This document shows positions 36,623 to 45,283 of a DNA stretch of 64,000 nt, in pieces (positions within the stretch are counted from its first letter, which is position 1; the number at the start of each line of letters is the position of its first letter). The position numbers were made by a program, and so were the translations under genes. This DNA is from Streptomyces sp. NBC_01283 (GTDB lineage: Bacteria > Actinomycetota > Actinomycetes > Streptomycetales > Streptomycetaceae): positions 3,826,501 through 3,890,500 of the forward strand of contig NZ_CP108430.1 in the NCBI RefSeq assembly GCF_041435335.1, written 5' to 3'. The notes under the pieces are model-generated. The model saw only the letters and a list, made by a program, of their open reading frames with translations. It was not told the DNA's origin and did no database searches.

Positions 36623-37177
36623 ATGACGACGAACGAGAGCACCTCCGTAGACAGCCCCGCAGGCAGCCCCGCGGACATCCCCGTACCGGCGCAGTCCAAG
36701 GAATACGTCCACGAGCACACGCCCCGCCTCGACTGGCACGCGCAGGCGCCCGAGGTCTTCAAGGCGATGGTCCGGCTCGACGCGGCCGCCCGTAAGGGCG
36801 TCGACCCGGTGATCCTGGAGCTCGTCAAGATCCGCGCCTCGCAGATCAACCACTGCGCGCTCTGCGTCGACATGCACAGCAAGGACGCCCTCGCGGCGGG
36901 CGAGAGCGTGGAGCGGATCATCCAGCTCAGCGCGTGGGAGGAGTCGCAGCACTTCTACACCGCGAAGGAGGTCGCCGCGATCGCGCTGACCGAGGCGATC
37001 ACCGTCCTGACGGACGGCTTCGTGCCGGACGAGGTGTACGACAGGGCCGCGGCCCTCTTCGAGGAGCAGGAGCTCACGCAGCTCATCGCCGCGATCACGG
37101 TGATCAACGCGTGGAACCGCTTCGGCGTGTCGACGCGGCAGGTGCCGGGCCACTACAAGGCCGGAGACCACAAATGA
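36623..37177 (+). CDS. AhpD-like carboxymuconolactone decarboxylase-family protein, first copy
   Basis: ATG 36623 begins MTTNEST; the frame could open 10 codons earlier but those codons overlap promoter DNA. The 184-residue protein holds the AhpD core E-x11-C-x2-C-x3-H (ELVKIRASQINHCALCVDMH), where the two cysteines and the histidine act in thiol peroxidase chemistry. A hydrophobic helix AIALTEAITVLTDGFVPDEVYD follows. It has a 40-residue leader that the second copy mostly lacks. It may work as a peroxidase or as a gamma-carboxymuconolactone-like enzyme. First gene of a three-gene, overlapping operon divergent from MocR. Confidence 0.9.
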   Translation: MTTNESTSVDSPAGSPADIPVPAQSKEYVHEHTPRLDWHAQAPEVFKAMVRLDAAARKGVDPVILELVKIRASQINHCALCVDMHSKDALAAGESVERIIQLSAWEESQHFYTAKEVAAIALTEAITVLTDGFVPDEVYDRAAALFEEQELTQLIAAITVINAWNRFGVSTRQVPGHYKAGDHK

Positions 37178-37638
37178 CCGCTCGGACCGACCACAGTGCT
37201 CGGACCACTCATCTCGACAAGCGCTTCGGGTCCGCCCTGGCCGCCTTGAGCGCGGCGGCGAAGAAGGGGCTCGGCGATCCCGTGCTCGCCGAGCTCGTGA
37301 TGGTGCGGGCCTCGCAGATCAACGCGTGCGCGTTCTGTCTGGACATGCATGTGGACGTCGCCGTGCGGAACGGTGAGAGCGCGAAGCGGATCGCCCTCCT
37401 CAACGCGTGGCCGGAGGCGGGCGAGCTCTTCAGCGAGCGGGAGCGGGCCGCTCTCGCGCTGACCGAGGCGGTGACGGTCCTGACGGACGGGTTCGTCCCG
37501 GACGAGGCGTACGAGGCGGCGGCCAAGCATTTCGACGAGGCCGAACTCGCCCATCGCATCGGGGTGATCACCGTCATCAACAGCTGGAACCGGGTGATGG
37601 TCAGCCGCCGTATCGAGCCGGGCGGGTACACGCCATGA
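37174..37638 (+). CDS. AhpD-like carboxymuconolactone decarboxylase-family protein, second copy
   Basis: ATG 37174 overlaps the previous stop (ATGA). The 154 residues repeat the first copy: ELVMVRASQINACAFCLDMH has the same Cys-x2-Cys-x3-His core, then ALALTEAVTVLTDGFVPDEAYE and IGVITVINSWNRVMVSRR. The near-identical block order shows a tandem duplication. Whether the pair forms mixed oligomers (AhpD is a trimer) cannot be told. Its stop overlaps the next start, so the PEP-mutase-family enzyme is co-translated with it. Confidence 0.9.
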   Translation: MTARTDHSARTTHLDKRFGSALAALSAAAKKGLGDPVLAELVMVRASQINACAFCLDMHVDVAVRNGESAKRIALLNAWPEAGELFSERERAALALTEAVTVLTDGFVPDEAYEAAAKHFDEAELAHRIGVITVINSWNRVMVSRRIEPGGYTP

Positions 37639-38369
37639 GCCTCGTGGACGACTTCCGCGCGCTGCACCATGGGCGCGCGCCCGGTGACCCGCTGGTCCTG
37701 CCAGGACCCTGGGACGCGGCCAGCGCGCGAGTCTTCGCCGAGGCCGGTTTCCCCGCTCTCGCGACGCCGAGCGCGGGGGTCGCGGCGTCGCTCGGGTACG
37801 CGGACGGGGAGGTGCCGGTGGACGAGATGTTCGCGGCGGTGGCCCGGATCGTGCGGTCGGTCCCCGCATCGGTGCCGGTGTCCGCGGACATCGAGGACGG
37901 CTACGGGCTGCCGCCGAAGGAGCTGGTGGAGCGGCTCCTGGCGACGGGCGCGGTGGGCTGCAACCTGGAGGACTCGACGGACGGGGCCCTCAGGGACCCC
38001 CACGAGCAGGCGGACTGGCTGGCGGAGGTGCGTGCCGCGGCGGGCGACGGGTTGTTCATCAACGCCCGCGTGGACACGTTCGTCCGGGGGGTCGCGGATC
38101 CGGGTGCCGCCGTCGAGCGGGCCCGCCTCTATGTGGCGGCGGGCGCGGACTGCGTCTACCCGATCTTCGCGCCGCCGGAGGCACTGCCGCAGCTGCGGGC
38201 GGGCATCGAGGGACCCATCAACGTGGGGGCGAAGGCGGACGGCCCGTCGCTGCGGAAACTGGGCGAACTGGGCGAACTCGGCGCCACGCGGATCACGTTC
38301 GGGCCCGGCCTGCTGGTCCGTGCGACGGAGGCGTTGCGGGAGATCGCGGGCGGCCTGAAGCAGACGTGA
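37635..38369 (+). CDS. Isocitrate lyase/PEP mutase-family enzyme
   Basis: ATG 37635 overlaps the CMD stop. A 244-residue alpha/beta barrel of the ICL/PEPM superfamily: DDFRALHHG, GPWDAASARVFAEAGF, SADIEDGYG (metal ligands D/E) and GCNLEDSTDGALRDPHEQADWL. The KKCGH catalytic loop of true isocitrate and methylisocitrate lyases is absent, so this is a C-C lyase, hydrolase or mutase of the wider family (oxaloacetate hydrolase or carboxyphosphonoenolpyruvate-type). Paired with two AhpD-like proteins and a MocR regulator, it suggests a small catabolic route whose substrate is unknown. A perfect palindromic terminator follows. Confidence 0.88.
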   Translation: MSLVDDFRALHHGRAPGDPLVLPGPWDAASARVFAEAGFPALATPSAGVAASLGYADGEVPVDEMFAAVARIVRSVPASVPVSADIEDGYGLPPKELVERLLATGAVGCNLEDSTDGALRDPHEQADWLAEVRAAAGDGLFINARVDTFVRGVADPGAAVERARLYVAAGADCVYPIFAPPEALPQLRAGIEGPINVGAKADGPSLRKLGELGELGATRITFGPGLLVRATEALREIAGGLKQT

Positions 38370-38371
38370 CG

Positions 38372-38405
38372 GCGCCGGGCGCCCTTCGCGAAGGGCGCCC
38401 GGCGC
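38372..38405 (+). terminator. Terminator of the CMD-CMD-PEPM operon
   Basis: A perfect 34-base palindrome of two 17-base halves (GCGCCGGGCGCCCTTCG and its complement) begins two bases after the TGA at 38369. It also lies beyond the 3' end of the convergent secreted-protein gene, and can serve both. Confidence 0.85.
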
Positions 38406-38465
38406 GCAGCACATGAGCCCGCCCCTGCCGCCGGGCAGCTCACACGGCGTCAGTGCCGGCCAGTG

Positions 38466-39215
38466 CTAGTACTTGCTGATGCAGGACGCCTTGACCCGCC
38501 CGACCTGGGCGTTCGGGATGCTGTTCTTGATGCTCCAGGCCTCGACCCGCCACTTCACCGAGCGCATCTCGGTGGGCGTCGCGCGCTCCGTCACCAGGAC
38601 CTGCTGGGAACCCCCGAAGTTGTGCGTGTGCAGCGCACCGCCCCCGGTCGACTTGAACCGGTGCTTGAGGTTGCCGATCCCGCCGGATGAGATGTAGACG
38701 ACCTTCCCCGCGGGGCAGGTCTTGGTGCCGGACTTCTTCTGGCTGAGGCGGTCCGACGCCTTGCCCACGCGCCAGCCCTGCGTGCTGCAGTAGCCGTACA
38801 CCTTGCTCAGGTTCTTCTTGTTCCCGTACACCGAAGTGACCTTCCACGTGACGGACTTGCGCCACGTCGGAACGGTCCGCGTCGAGATGCCGTCGTGCGA
38901 GTGCTTCCACACCCGGGACACCAGCCGGCCGCCGGCAGGCTTCCACGACACCCGCGAGCGCCCCGCCGCCGAGTCCCAGATCCAGGCCGTCTCGCCGGGC
39001 TTGCGGCACTTGAGCGTGCCCTTCTTCGAGTGGAACCCACCCGCCGCGGCGACCACACCGGAGTCGGAGCCGGACGCCGAGCCGGAGACAGACGCCGCGG
39101 CGGAGGGAGCTGCGGGTGCGGCCTGGGCCGAACCGCTGCCGATCATCGGCACCAGCACGGCGGTGCCGACGGCGAGTGCACCCACCGACGTACTCACACG
39201 GCGAGGGAGTTTCAT
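38466..39215 (-). CDS. Secreted hypothetical protein
   Basis: ATG 39215 starts a 249-residue protein; the frame runs further upstream but that part overlaps a hairpin. A signal peptide (VSTSVGALAVGTAVLVPMIGSGSAQA, cleavage after AQA near residue 32) leads to a mature, very basic domain rich in Trp, Lys and Ser with four cysteines (near residues 69, 143, 166 and 246) that fit two disulfides. SVTWKVTSVYGNKKN, SVKWRVEAWSIKN and GIGNLKHRFKSTGGG look like repeated beta strands. I do not recognise a family. The high charge suggests wall or polymer binding. Confidence 0.78.
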   Translation of the reverse strand: MKLPRRVSTSVGALAVGTAVLVPMIGSGSAQAAPAAPSAAASVSGSASGSDSGVVAAAGGFHSKKGTLKCRKPGETAWIWDSAAGRSRVSWKPAGGRLVSRVWKHSHDGISTRTVPTWRKSVTWKVTSVYGNKKNLSKVYGYCSTQGWRVGKASDRLSQKKSGTKTCPAGKVVYISSGGIGNLKHRFKSTGGGALHTHNFGGSQQVLVTERATPTEMRSVKWRVEAWSIKNSIPNAQVGRVKASCISKY

Positions 39216-39332
39216 ACGCGTCCACCAGCTCTCTGAGGGTTTGACATGAACATCACCCACCGTAGGAGGAGACGCGCGGGCCCCGCTATTGCACAAAAGT
39301 GCAACGCCCCAGATCAGAGGCCTCGCACATGC

Positions 39333-39367
39333 CGATGGTGCCGGCCCCGAGGGGACCGGCACCATCG
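39333..39367 (-). terminator. Terminator of the glycine-betaine uptake operon
   Basis: CGATGGTGCCGG (39333-39344) pairs perfectly with CCGGCACCATCG (39356-39367) across an 11-base loop. It lies 62 bases beyond the proX stop on the minus strand. Confidence 0.75.
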
Positions 39368-39428
39368 TCACGGCTACACCGGCACAGCAGCCATCGCGCT
39401 GCACGGCGTCACATCACTCGCCGCGTCA

Positions 39429-40388
39429 CTACTTCTTCGGGAGCCACTTCTCCCAGACGTCCTTGTTCTCCTTGACCCACTTCTTGGCCGCGGCCTCGCC
39501 CGTCATCTTGTCCTTGGCGATGGACTTGGCGACCTCGTTCTGCTGGTCGTTGTCCCACTTGAAGTTCTTCAGGAACTCGGCCGCGTCGCCGCCGTCCTTG
39601 GCGAAGTCGGCGTTCATGTACTTCTGCAGCTGGTTGTTGTCATAGCCGCACTTGGTCTCGGTCTTCGGCTCGTTGCATCCCTCGGTGTACTTGGGAAGCT
39701 TCACCTCGACCATGTCCAGGTCGACGTTGGCCCACAGCGGCTCCCACCAGTAGGTGATGAACGGCGTCTTGGCCTCGTACTTCGACTGGATTTCCTTGAT
39801 CTGCGCGGCTTCGTTGCCGGTTTCCTTGATGTGGAAGTTCAGCTTGTGGTTCTTGATGAGGTACTGGTCGTACGTCGTGTACGAGGGGGCCGCACCGATG
39901 AACTCGCCCTTGTCGCCGGACTCCGAGGTCTTGAAGTCCTTGGCGAACTTGTTCAGGTTCTTGTAGTCGAGGATCTCGGGGTGCTTGTCCGCGTAGTACT
40001 TCGGGACGAACCAGCCGATGTGCCCCACGACACCGAGGTCGCCGGCCTTGACGACCGACTTCTTCTTGTCGATGTAGAGCTTCTGCTTGTCGGGCTGGCC
40101 GTTCCAGTCCTCCATGATGACGTCGGCCTTGCCGCTGTTCAGGGCGTCCCAGGCGATGGGCTCGTCCATCGTCTTGAGGTTGACCTTCTTGACGTCCAGC
40201 TCGTCCTCGAGGATCACCTTGGCGACCTCGGCGTTGGCGCGGGCGCCCACCCAGGACGGAACGGTGATCGTGACCTCGTCGCTGTTGCCCGACTTCTTGG
40301 TGTCGGCGGCGCAGGCGCTGAGGCCGACCATGCCGAGGGCAGCGATGCCTGCGATGAGACTGGTGCTTATCCGCTTGCTGTGCTTCAC
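39429..40388 (-). CDS. proX: Glycine betaine ABC transporter, substrate-binding lipoprotein
   Basis: A 319-residue lipoprotein: lipobox LSAC with C26 after a basic n-region. The mature protein is a type II OpuAC-like binding protein: ITVPSWVGARANAEVAKVILEDE, MDEPIAWDALNSGKADVIMEDWNGQ, FITYWWEPLWANVD. The paired Trp residues (YWWEPLW) fit the aromatic cage that binds quaternary ammonium groups. It delivers glycine betaine or proline betaine to the permease. It is last in a block of codA-proV-proWW-proX. The gap to the permease gene is 86 bases, so extra expression of the binding protein by its own promoter or mRNA stabilisation is plausible. Confidence 0.92.
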   Translation of the reverse strand: MKHSKRISTSLIAGIAALGMVGLSACAADTKKSGNSDEVTITVPSWVGARANAEVAKVILEDELDVKKVNLKTMDEPIAWDALNSGKADVIMEDWNGQPDKQKLYIDKKKSVVKAGDLGVVGHIGWFVPKYYADKHPEILDYKNLNKFAKDFKTSESGDKGEFIGAAPSYTTYDQYLIKNHKLNFHIKETGNEAAQIKEIQSKYEAKTPFITYWWEPLWANVDLDMVEVKLPKYTEGCNEPKTETKCGYDNNQLQKYMNADFAKDGGDAAEFLKNFKWDNDQQNEVAKSIAKDKMTGEAAAKKWVKENKDVWEKWLPKK

Positions 40389-40474
40389 GAGATTCTTCCC
40401 TTACCTAGCAGGAGTAGCAGAAGTATGCGCGGAGTCGAGGGCCGAGGCGGTGGGCCCGCCCCCGGCGCCCGGGG

Positions 40475-42493
40475 TCAGCGCAGGGCGTTTTCCTTCACCT
40501 TCGCGCCCGGCTGCGAGACCCGGTCGAGCAGTACGCCGAGGCACACCATCGCGACACCGGCGGTCAGGCCGAGCGGCAGGTCGTCCTTGGCCAGGCCCGT
40601 GACCACCTGCACGCCGAGGCCGCCGGCGCCGATCATTCCGGCGATCACGACCATCGACAGGACGAGTACGACGCCCTGGTTGACGGCCAGCAGGAGCGAC
40701 GAGCGTGCCAACGGGAGCTGCACACCGCGAAGTTGCTGACCCGTGGTGGCACCGAGCGAACGCGACGCCTCAAGGGCCGCCGGGTCGATCTGGTTGACGC
40801 CCTGCGTGGTGATGCGGATGACCGCGGGCAGTGCGTAGAGCACGGCCGCCACGACACCGGCGGTACGGCCGCCGTGGAAGAGCGCGATCGCCGGGATCAT
40901 GTAGACGAACTGCGGCATCGTCTGCAGGGCGTCGAGCACCGGCCGGATCGCCCGCTCCACCCAGCCGACCCGCGCGGCGAAGACGCCGATGGCGAAGCCG
41001 AGCAGCAGGGTGACCACCAGGGCCGTGAGGACCACGGAGAGGGTGTCGAGCGACCGGGTCCACAGGCCCATGCCGCCGATGACGGCCAGGGCGAGCACCG
41101 CGGTGATGGCGGACCACCAGCGGCCCGCCAGGAAGGCGAGAACACCGACGACCAGGGCCAGCGCCCACCAGGGCGTGGCCTCCAGGCCGTCACGGATCGG
41201 GTTGATGACGTACGTGGCGAAGTTCGACGCCATCGTGATCGTGCCGCCCACGACGGGGACACCGGAGCCGAAGGTGTGCTCGATCCAGTCCACCGCGGAG
41301 TTGACCGGGTTCGCGAAGGCGACGACCCACTCGTCGGGCCACTCCTCCTTGCCCAGCACGGAGCCCAGTACGGAGCCCACGGCGGTCGCGATGACGACGC
41401 CGAGCCAGATGAGTCCGGTCTTCTTGCCGCCCCTGCCGGCGCCCGGGGAGTCGAGCCGTTCGCCCACGGCACCCGTGGTGCGGTCCAGCCAGATGGCGAT
41501 CAGCACGATCGCGATGCCGGGCGCCAGCGCGAGGCCGGTGTCCACGGTGGAGATCGCGGTGTAGATCTCGCCGCCCAGGCCGCCGACGCCGACCACCGAG
41601 GCGAGCACGACCATCGACAGACACATCATGATCGTCTGGTTGAGGCCGAGCAGCATCTGCTTGCGGGCGAGCGGCAGACGCGCGGTCCACAGCCGCTGCC
41701 AGGCGCTCGCGCCGAGGGAGGCCGACGCCTCCAGCGCGGCTTCGTCGGCGCCGCGCAGACCGAGCGCGGTGAGGCGGGCCATCGGCGGAGCCGCGTAGAT
41801 GACCGTGGCGACGAAGGCGGGCGGCACGTCGACGCCGAAGATCAGCGCGAAGGGCAGCAGATAGGAGAACGCCGGGAGGATCTGCATGGTGTCGAAGACG
41901 GGGTTCAGAATGCGCTGACCCCGCTCCGAGAGACCGGCCCAGAGTCCGAGCAGCGCTCCGACGAGGGCCGCGACGGCGACACAGGCCACCATCAGGGCGA
42001 GGGTCTCCATCGCCGGTTCCCACATGCCGAGCAGCCCGATGACCACGAAGGCACCGAGCGCGGTGCCCGCGGTGCGCAGCGCGCGGCGGCTGAGGTCCGC
42101 GCCGCCCGCCACCCAGGCGATCAGCACCGCCGCGAAGGTCACGCCGAAGACGCCGAGCGTCTCGAAGAGGCTGACGAGGCCGTCGACGGAGCCCTGTGCG
42201 GCATTGCTGATGTGCAGCAGGAAGTACAGGAAGATCCAGTGGGTGTCGCGGTTGTCCTCGAGCCAGGTCTCCGCGTCGCTCAGCGGGGACCTGACGTCGA
42301 ACGTCCAGCCGCTGGGCCAGGCACTGTGGCTGACCAGGAGCGCGCTGACCACCGCGACGAGCACGGCAGCGACAAGGACGACCACCTTGGGCCGGGCGGC
42401 GAACCGGGCGGCCAGGCCCGGCGTCGGCGGGACGGCGGGCTCCTGCGGGGTGCGGTCCTTCTTCTCCAGGACGGAGGTGTCGGCGGCACTCAT
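40475..42493 (-). CDS. Glycine betaine ABC transporter, fused double permease
   Basis: A 672-residue membrane protein carrying two ProW-like permease domains in one chain. The ABC coupling (EAA) loop appears twice: [21 protein letters not shown] near residue 240 and [21 protein letters not shown] near residue 580, each followed by GLN/AVNQ and a VVxxAxMIGxGGLG-type segment. Each half also contains a long TM bundle; a [12 protein letters not shown] loop joins them. Most systems use a homodimer of a 300-residue subunit, so a gene duplication and fusion has happened. It starts inside the proV stop (ATGA). Confidence 0.93.
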   Translation of the reverse strand: MSAADTSVLEKKDRTPQEPAVPPTPGLAARFAARPKVVVLVAAVLVAVVSALLVSHSAWPSGWTFDVRSPLSDAETWLEDNRDTHWIFLYFLLHISNAAQGSVDGLVSLFETLGVFGVTFAAVLIAWVAGGADLSRRALRTAGTALGAFVVIGLLGMWEPAMETLALMVACVAVAALVGALLGLWAGLSERGQRILNPVFDTMQILPAFSYLLPFALIFGVDVPPAFVATVIYAAPPMARLTALGLRGADEAALEASASLGASAWQRLWTARLPLARKQMLLGLNQTIMMCLSMVVLASVVGVGGLGGEIYTAISTVDTGLALAPGIAIVLIAIWLDRTTGAVGERLDSPGAGRGGKKTGLIWLGVVIATAVGSVLGSVLGKEEWPDEWVVAFANPVNSAVDWIEHTFGSGVPVVGGTITMASNFATYVINPIRDGLEATPWWALALVVGVLAFLAGRWWSAITAVLALAVIGGMGLWTRSLDTLSVVLTALVVTLLLGFAIGVFAARVGWVERAIRPVLDALQTMPQFVYMIPAIALFHGGRTAGVVAAVLYALPAVIRITTQGVNQIDPAALEASRSLGATTGQQLRGVQLPLARSSLLLAVNQGVVLVLSMVVIAGMIGAGGLGVQVVTGLAKDDLPLGLTAGVAMVCLGVLLDRVSQPGAKVKENALR

Positions 42494-43614
42494 ACGGCCG
42501 CCACCTCCCTGCCCTCGGCATCGCCGTTGATCCCGGCGACCACCGCGAGCAGTCGTGCGTGGTCGACGACGCCCAGCGTGCGTCCGTTGTCGACGACCCG
42601 GCAGTGCTCGCCGCTGCGCGCGACGGCCTCGATGGCGTCGACGACGAGGGTGTCCGGGCTGATCGCGACGCCCGTGGTCGCCTCGTCGCCCTCCGCGGGA
42701 CGCATCGCGCTGCGCACCGGGATGACCTGCTCGCGCGGGACGTCACGGACGAAGTCGCGTACGTAGTCGTCGGCGGGCCTGGAGACGATCTCCTCGGGGG
42801 TGCCGAGCTGCACGACCGCGCCGTCCCGCATCAGCATGATGCGGTCACCGAGGCGCAGGGCCTCGGAGAGGTCGTGGGTGATGAAGACCATCGTGCGGCC
42901 CTCTTCGCGGTGCAGGCGGATGACTTCTTCCTGCATGTCGCGGCGGATCAGCGGGTCGAGGGCGCTGAACGGCTCGTCGAAGAGGAGGACCTCGGGGTCG
43001 ACGGCGAGTGCGCGGGCCAGGCCCACACGCTGCTGCTGACCGCCGGAGAGCTGGCCCGGCCTGCGCTGCTCAAGACCGTCGAGGCCGACCTTGGCGACGA
43101 CCTCCATGGCCTTCGCGCGGCGCTCGGTCTTGCCCATGCCCTGGATCTCCAGGCCGTACGCGACGTTGTCGAGGACGGTGCGGTGCGGCAGGAGGCCGAA
43201 GTTCTGGAAGACCATGGAGGCGCGGTGCCTGCGCAGTTCGCGCAGCCGGTTCTTGTCCATGGCCAGGACGTCCTCGCCGTCGATGACGACGGAGCCGGAG
43301 GTCGGCTCGATGAGCCGGGTCAGGCAGCGGACGAGCGTCGACTTGCCGGAGCCGGACAGGCCCATGACGACGAAGACCTCGCCCTTCTTCACCTCGAAGG
43401 ACACATCGCGCACGGCTGCGGTGCAGCCGGTCCGCGCCCGGAGTTCGGCGGGGGTGAGCCCGTGCACCGAGGTGTCGCCCGGTATCCGGTCCGCCTTCGG
43501 CCCAAAGACCTTCCAGAGGTTCTCGACGGCGAAGACGGGTCCTTGGACGGACTCCTGTCGCGTCGCGTCGTCCCGCGTCGTGTCGTCCGTCTTGTTCACT
43601 GAGACCTCACTCAT
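42490..43614 (-). CDS. proV: Glycine betaine/proline ABC transporter, ATP-binding protein
   Basis: A 374-residue ATPase of the ProV type. Walker [10 protein letters not shown] (K91), Q loop [10 protein letters not shown], signature LSGGQQQR (189-196), Walker [12 protein letters not shown] and switch histidine [11 protein letters not shown] are all intact. The N-terminal block (ENLWKVFG, then [17 protein letters not shown]) is ProV-specific. A C-terminal CBS-like part (about 285-374) should sense ionic strength; it carries one clear CBS repeat, so a second one is reduced. It overlaps both neighbours by four bases. Confidence 0.95.
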   Translation of the reverse strand: MSEVSVNKTDDTTRDDATRQESVQGPVFAVENLWKVFGPKADRIPGDTSVHGLTPAELRARTGCTAAVRDVSFEVKKGEVFVVMGLSGSGKSTLVRCLTRLIEPTSGSVVIDGEDVLAMDKNRLRELRRHRASMVFQNFGLLPHRTVLDNVAYGLEIQGMGKTERRAKAMEVVAKVGLDGLEQRRPGQLSGGQQQRVGLARALAVDPEVLLFDEPFSALDPLIRRDMQEEVIRLHREEGRTMVFITHDLSEALRLGDRIMLMRDGAVVQLGTPEEIVSRPADDYVRDFVRDVPREQVIPVRSAMRPAEGDEATTGVAISPDTLVVDAIEAVARSGEHCRVVDNGRTLGVVDHARLLAVVAGINGDAEGREVAAV

Positions 43615-45146
43615 CGGCCTTCACCACCCAGCATCTCGGCACACTTCTCCCCGACCATGAGCACTCCGATCATCGGGTTCACGGCAGGCATCGTCGGGAA
43701 GACGGATGCGTCCGCGATTCGGATTCCCGCAAGACCGCGAATCCGCAGCTCCGGGTCGACTACAGCAAGTTCATCAGCGGAAGCGCCCATTCGGCAGGTT
43801 CCGGCCGGGTGGTACACGGTGTGTGCGGCCTTGCGCACGAGTTCGCTGATCTCGGCGTCGTCGGTGACGTCGGGGCCGGGGAACACCTCGCGCTTGAGCC
43901 ACTTGGCGAACGGCTCGGCCTGCGCGACCTTGCGGGCCAGCTTGATGCCGTCGACCAGGGTCTGGCCGTCGTAGTCACCCTCGTCCTCGAAGTACCTGAA
44001 GTCGAGGGCGGGCTTGGCCTCCGGGTCGGCCGACGTCAGGTAGAGACGGCCGCGCGCACGGGACTTGGGGATGTTCGGCGTCATCGAGACGCCGTGCTCC
44101 GGGCGTTCGTAGCCCAGGCGCTCCGGGTTGTCCGTGAACGGGATCTGGTAGAAGTGGAACATCAGGTCAGGACCCTTGTGGTCCGGGTCCCGCTTCACGA
44201 ACAGGCCCGCGTCGGAGTCCATCGCGGAGTTGCCGGGGATCGGCCCGTTCGTCTCCCAGACGATGACCGACTCGGGGTGGTCGATGAGGTTCTCGCCGAC
44301 GCCCGGCAGGTCGTGCACGACCGGAATGCCGAGGGCTTCGAGGTCCTTGGCGGGGCCGATGCCGGAGTGCATGAGCAGGCGCGGCGTGTCGACGGCGCCC
44401 GCGCAGACGAGGACCTCGCGGCGGGCGGTGAGCAGTTGCTCGACGCCGTCCTTCGTACGGATGTGGACGCCGCGCGCGGTCTTGCCGTCGAGCTCCAGCT
44501 TGGTGGCCCACGTCTCCAGGAGCAGCCGGAGGTTGGGGCGGTCACCGGCCTCCATGTGGGGGTGGAGGTAGGCGACGGAGGCGGAGGAACGCTTGTTGTT
44601 CTCCGGGTGGTACGAGAGGTCGAAGAAGCCGACGCCCTCGTCGAAGGGCTTGTCGTTGAAGCCGACGACCTCGGGGACGCCGAGCGCGCTCTTCGTCGCC
44701 TCGACCCAGTCGGTGGCGATCTGGTTCTGGTCCTTCTTGGCGACGCGCACGATGTTGTTGCGCAGCTTGCCGAAGAAGGGGTCCATCGCGGCGGAGCCCC
44801 AGCCGGTGGCGCCCGCCTCTTCCCACTCGTCCCAGTCGGAGGGCAGCGGCTTGAAGGAGATCAGGGTGTTGTGCGACGAGCAGCCGCCGAGGACCTTGGC
44901 GCGGCTGTGCAGGATGTGCGAGTTGCCGCGCGGCTGCTCGGTGGTCGTGTACCCGTAGTCGAGGTCGCCGCCGAGCAGGCCGAGCCAGCGGCGCAGCGTG
45001 AGGACGTCCTCGCGGTCGATGTCGCTGGGGCCGCCCTCGATGACGGCGACGGTGACGTCCGGGTCCTCGGTGAGGCGGGATGCGATCACCGAACCGGCGG
45101 TGCCGCCGCCGACGATGACGTAGTCGTACTCAGTGGTCTCAGCCAT
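43611..45146 (-). CDS. Choline oxidase-type GMC oxidoreductase
   Basis: ATG 45146 with AGGAAGAGGAG upstream; the frame extends 88 codons further but contains no GMC sequence. The 511-residue flavoprotein has the FAD Rossmann motif [18 protein letters not shown], the GMC signature [12 protein letters not shown], and active-site [10 protein letters not shown] with the catalytic His; NPMIGV follows. It is most similar to choline oxidase (CodA), which takes choline to glycine betaine through the aldehyde with O2, rather than to membrane-linked choline dehydrogenase. Placed between betB and proV it supplies betaine for osmoprotection, and choline itself may enter by the adjacent transporter. Confidence 0.88.
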   Translation of the reverse strand: MAETTEYDYVIVGGGTAGSVIASRLTEDPDVTVAVIEGGPSDIDREDVLTLRRWLGLLGGDLDYGYTTTEQPRGNSHILHSRAKVLGGCSSHNTLISFKPLPSDWDEWEEAGATGWGSAAMDPFFGKLRNNIVRVAKKDQNQIATDWVEATKSALGVPEVVGFNDKPFDEGVGFFDLSYHPENNKRSSASVAYLHPHMEAGDRPNLRLLLETWATKLELDGKTARGVHIRTKDGVEQLLTARREVLVCAGAVDTPRLLMHSGIGPAKDLEALGIPVVHDLPGVGENLIDHPESVIVWETNGPIPGNSAMDSDAGLFVKRDPDHKGPDLMFHFYQIPFTDNPERLGYERPEHGVSMTPNIPKSRARGRLYLTSADPEAKPALDFRYFEDEGDYDGQTLVDGIKLARKVAQAEPFAKWLKREVFPGPDVTDDAEISELVRKAAHTVYHPAGTCRMGASADELAVVDPELRIRGLAGIRIADASVFPTMPAVNPMIGVLMVGEKCAEMLGGEGR

Positions 45147-45231
45147 GCGTGCTGCTCCTCTTCCTGCGAGGTGTGGTGCAAAGTGCTTGCGCGTAGTGAG
45201 CGGGGAGTGCTCGGACGTACAGACATGGATA

Positions 45232-45266
45232 CGTGCGCGGGGGCGGGACCGCCGCCCCCGCGCACG
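45232..45266 (-). terminator. Hairpin between betB and the choline oxidase gene
   Basis: CGTGCGCGGGGGCGG (45232-45246) and CCGCCCCCGCGCACG (45252-45266) form a perfect 15-bp stem with a five-base loop, 18 bases beyond the betB stop. It should end or weaken betB transcripts before the choline oxidase gene, leaving codA-proVWX with its own promoter in the remaining 85 bases. Confidence 0.75.
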
Positions 45267-45283
45267 CCTTCGTGAGTCGGGCC

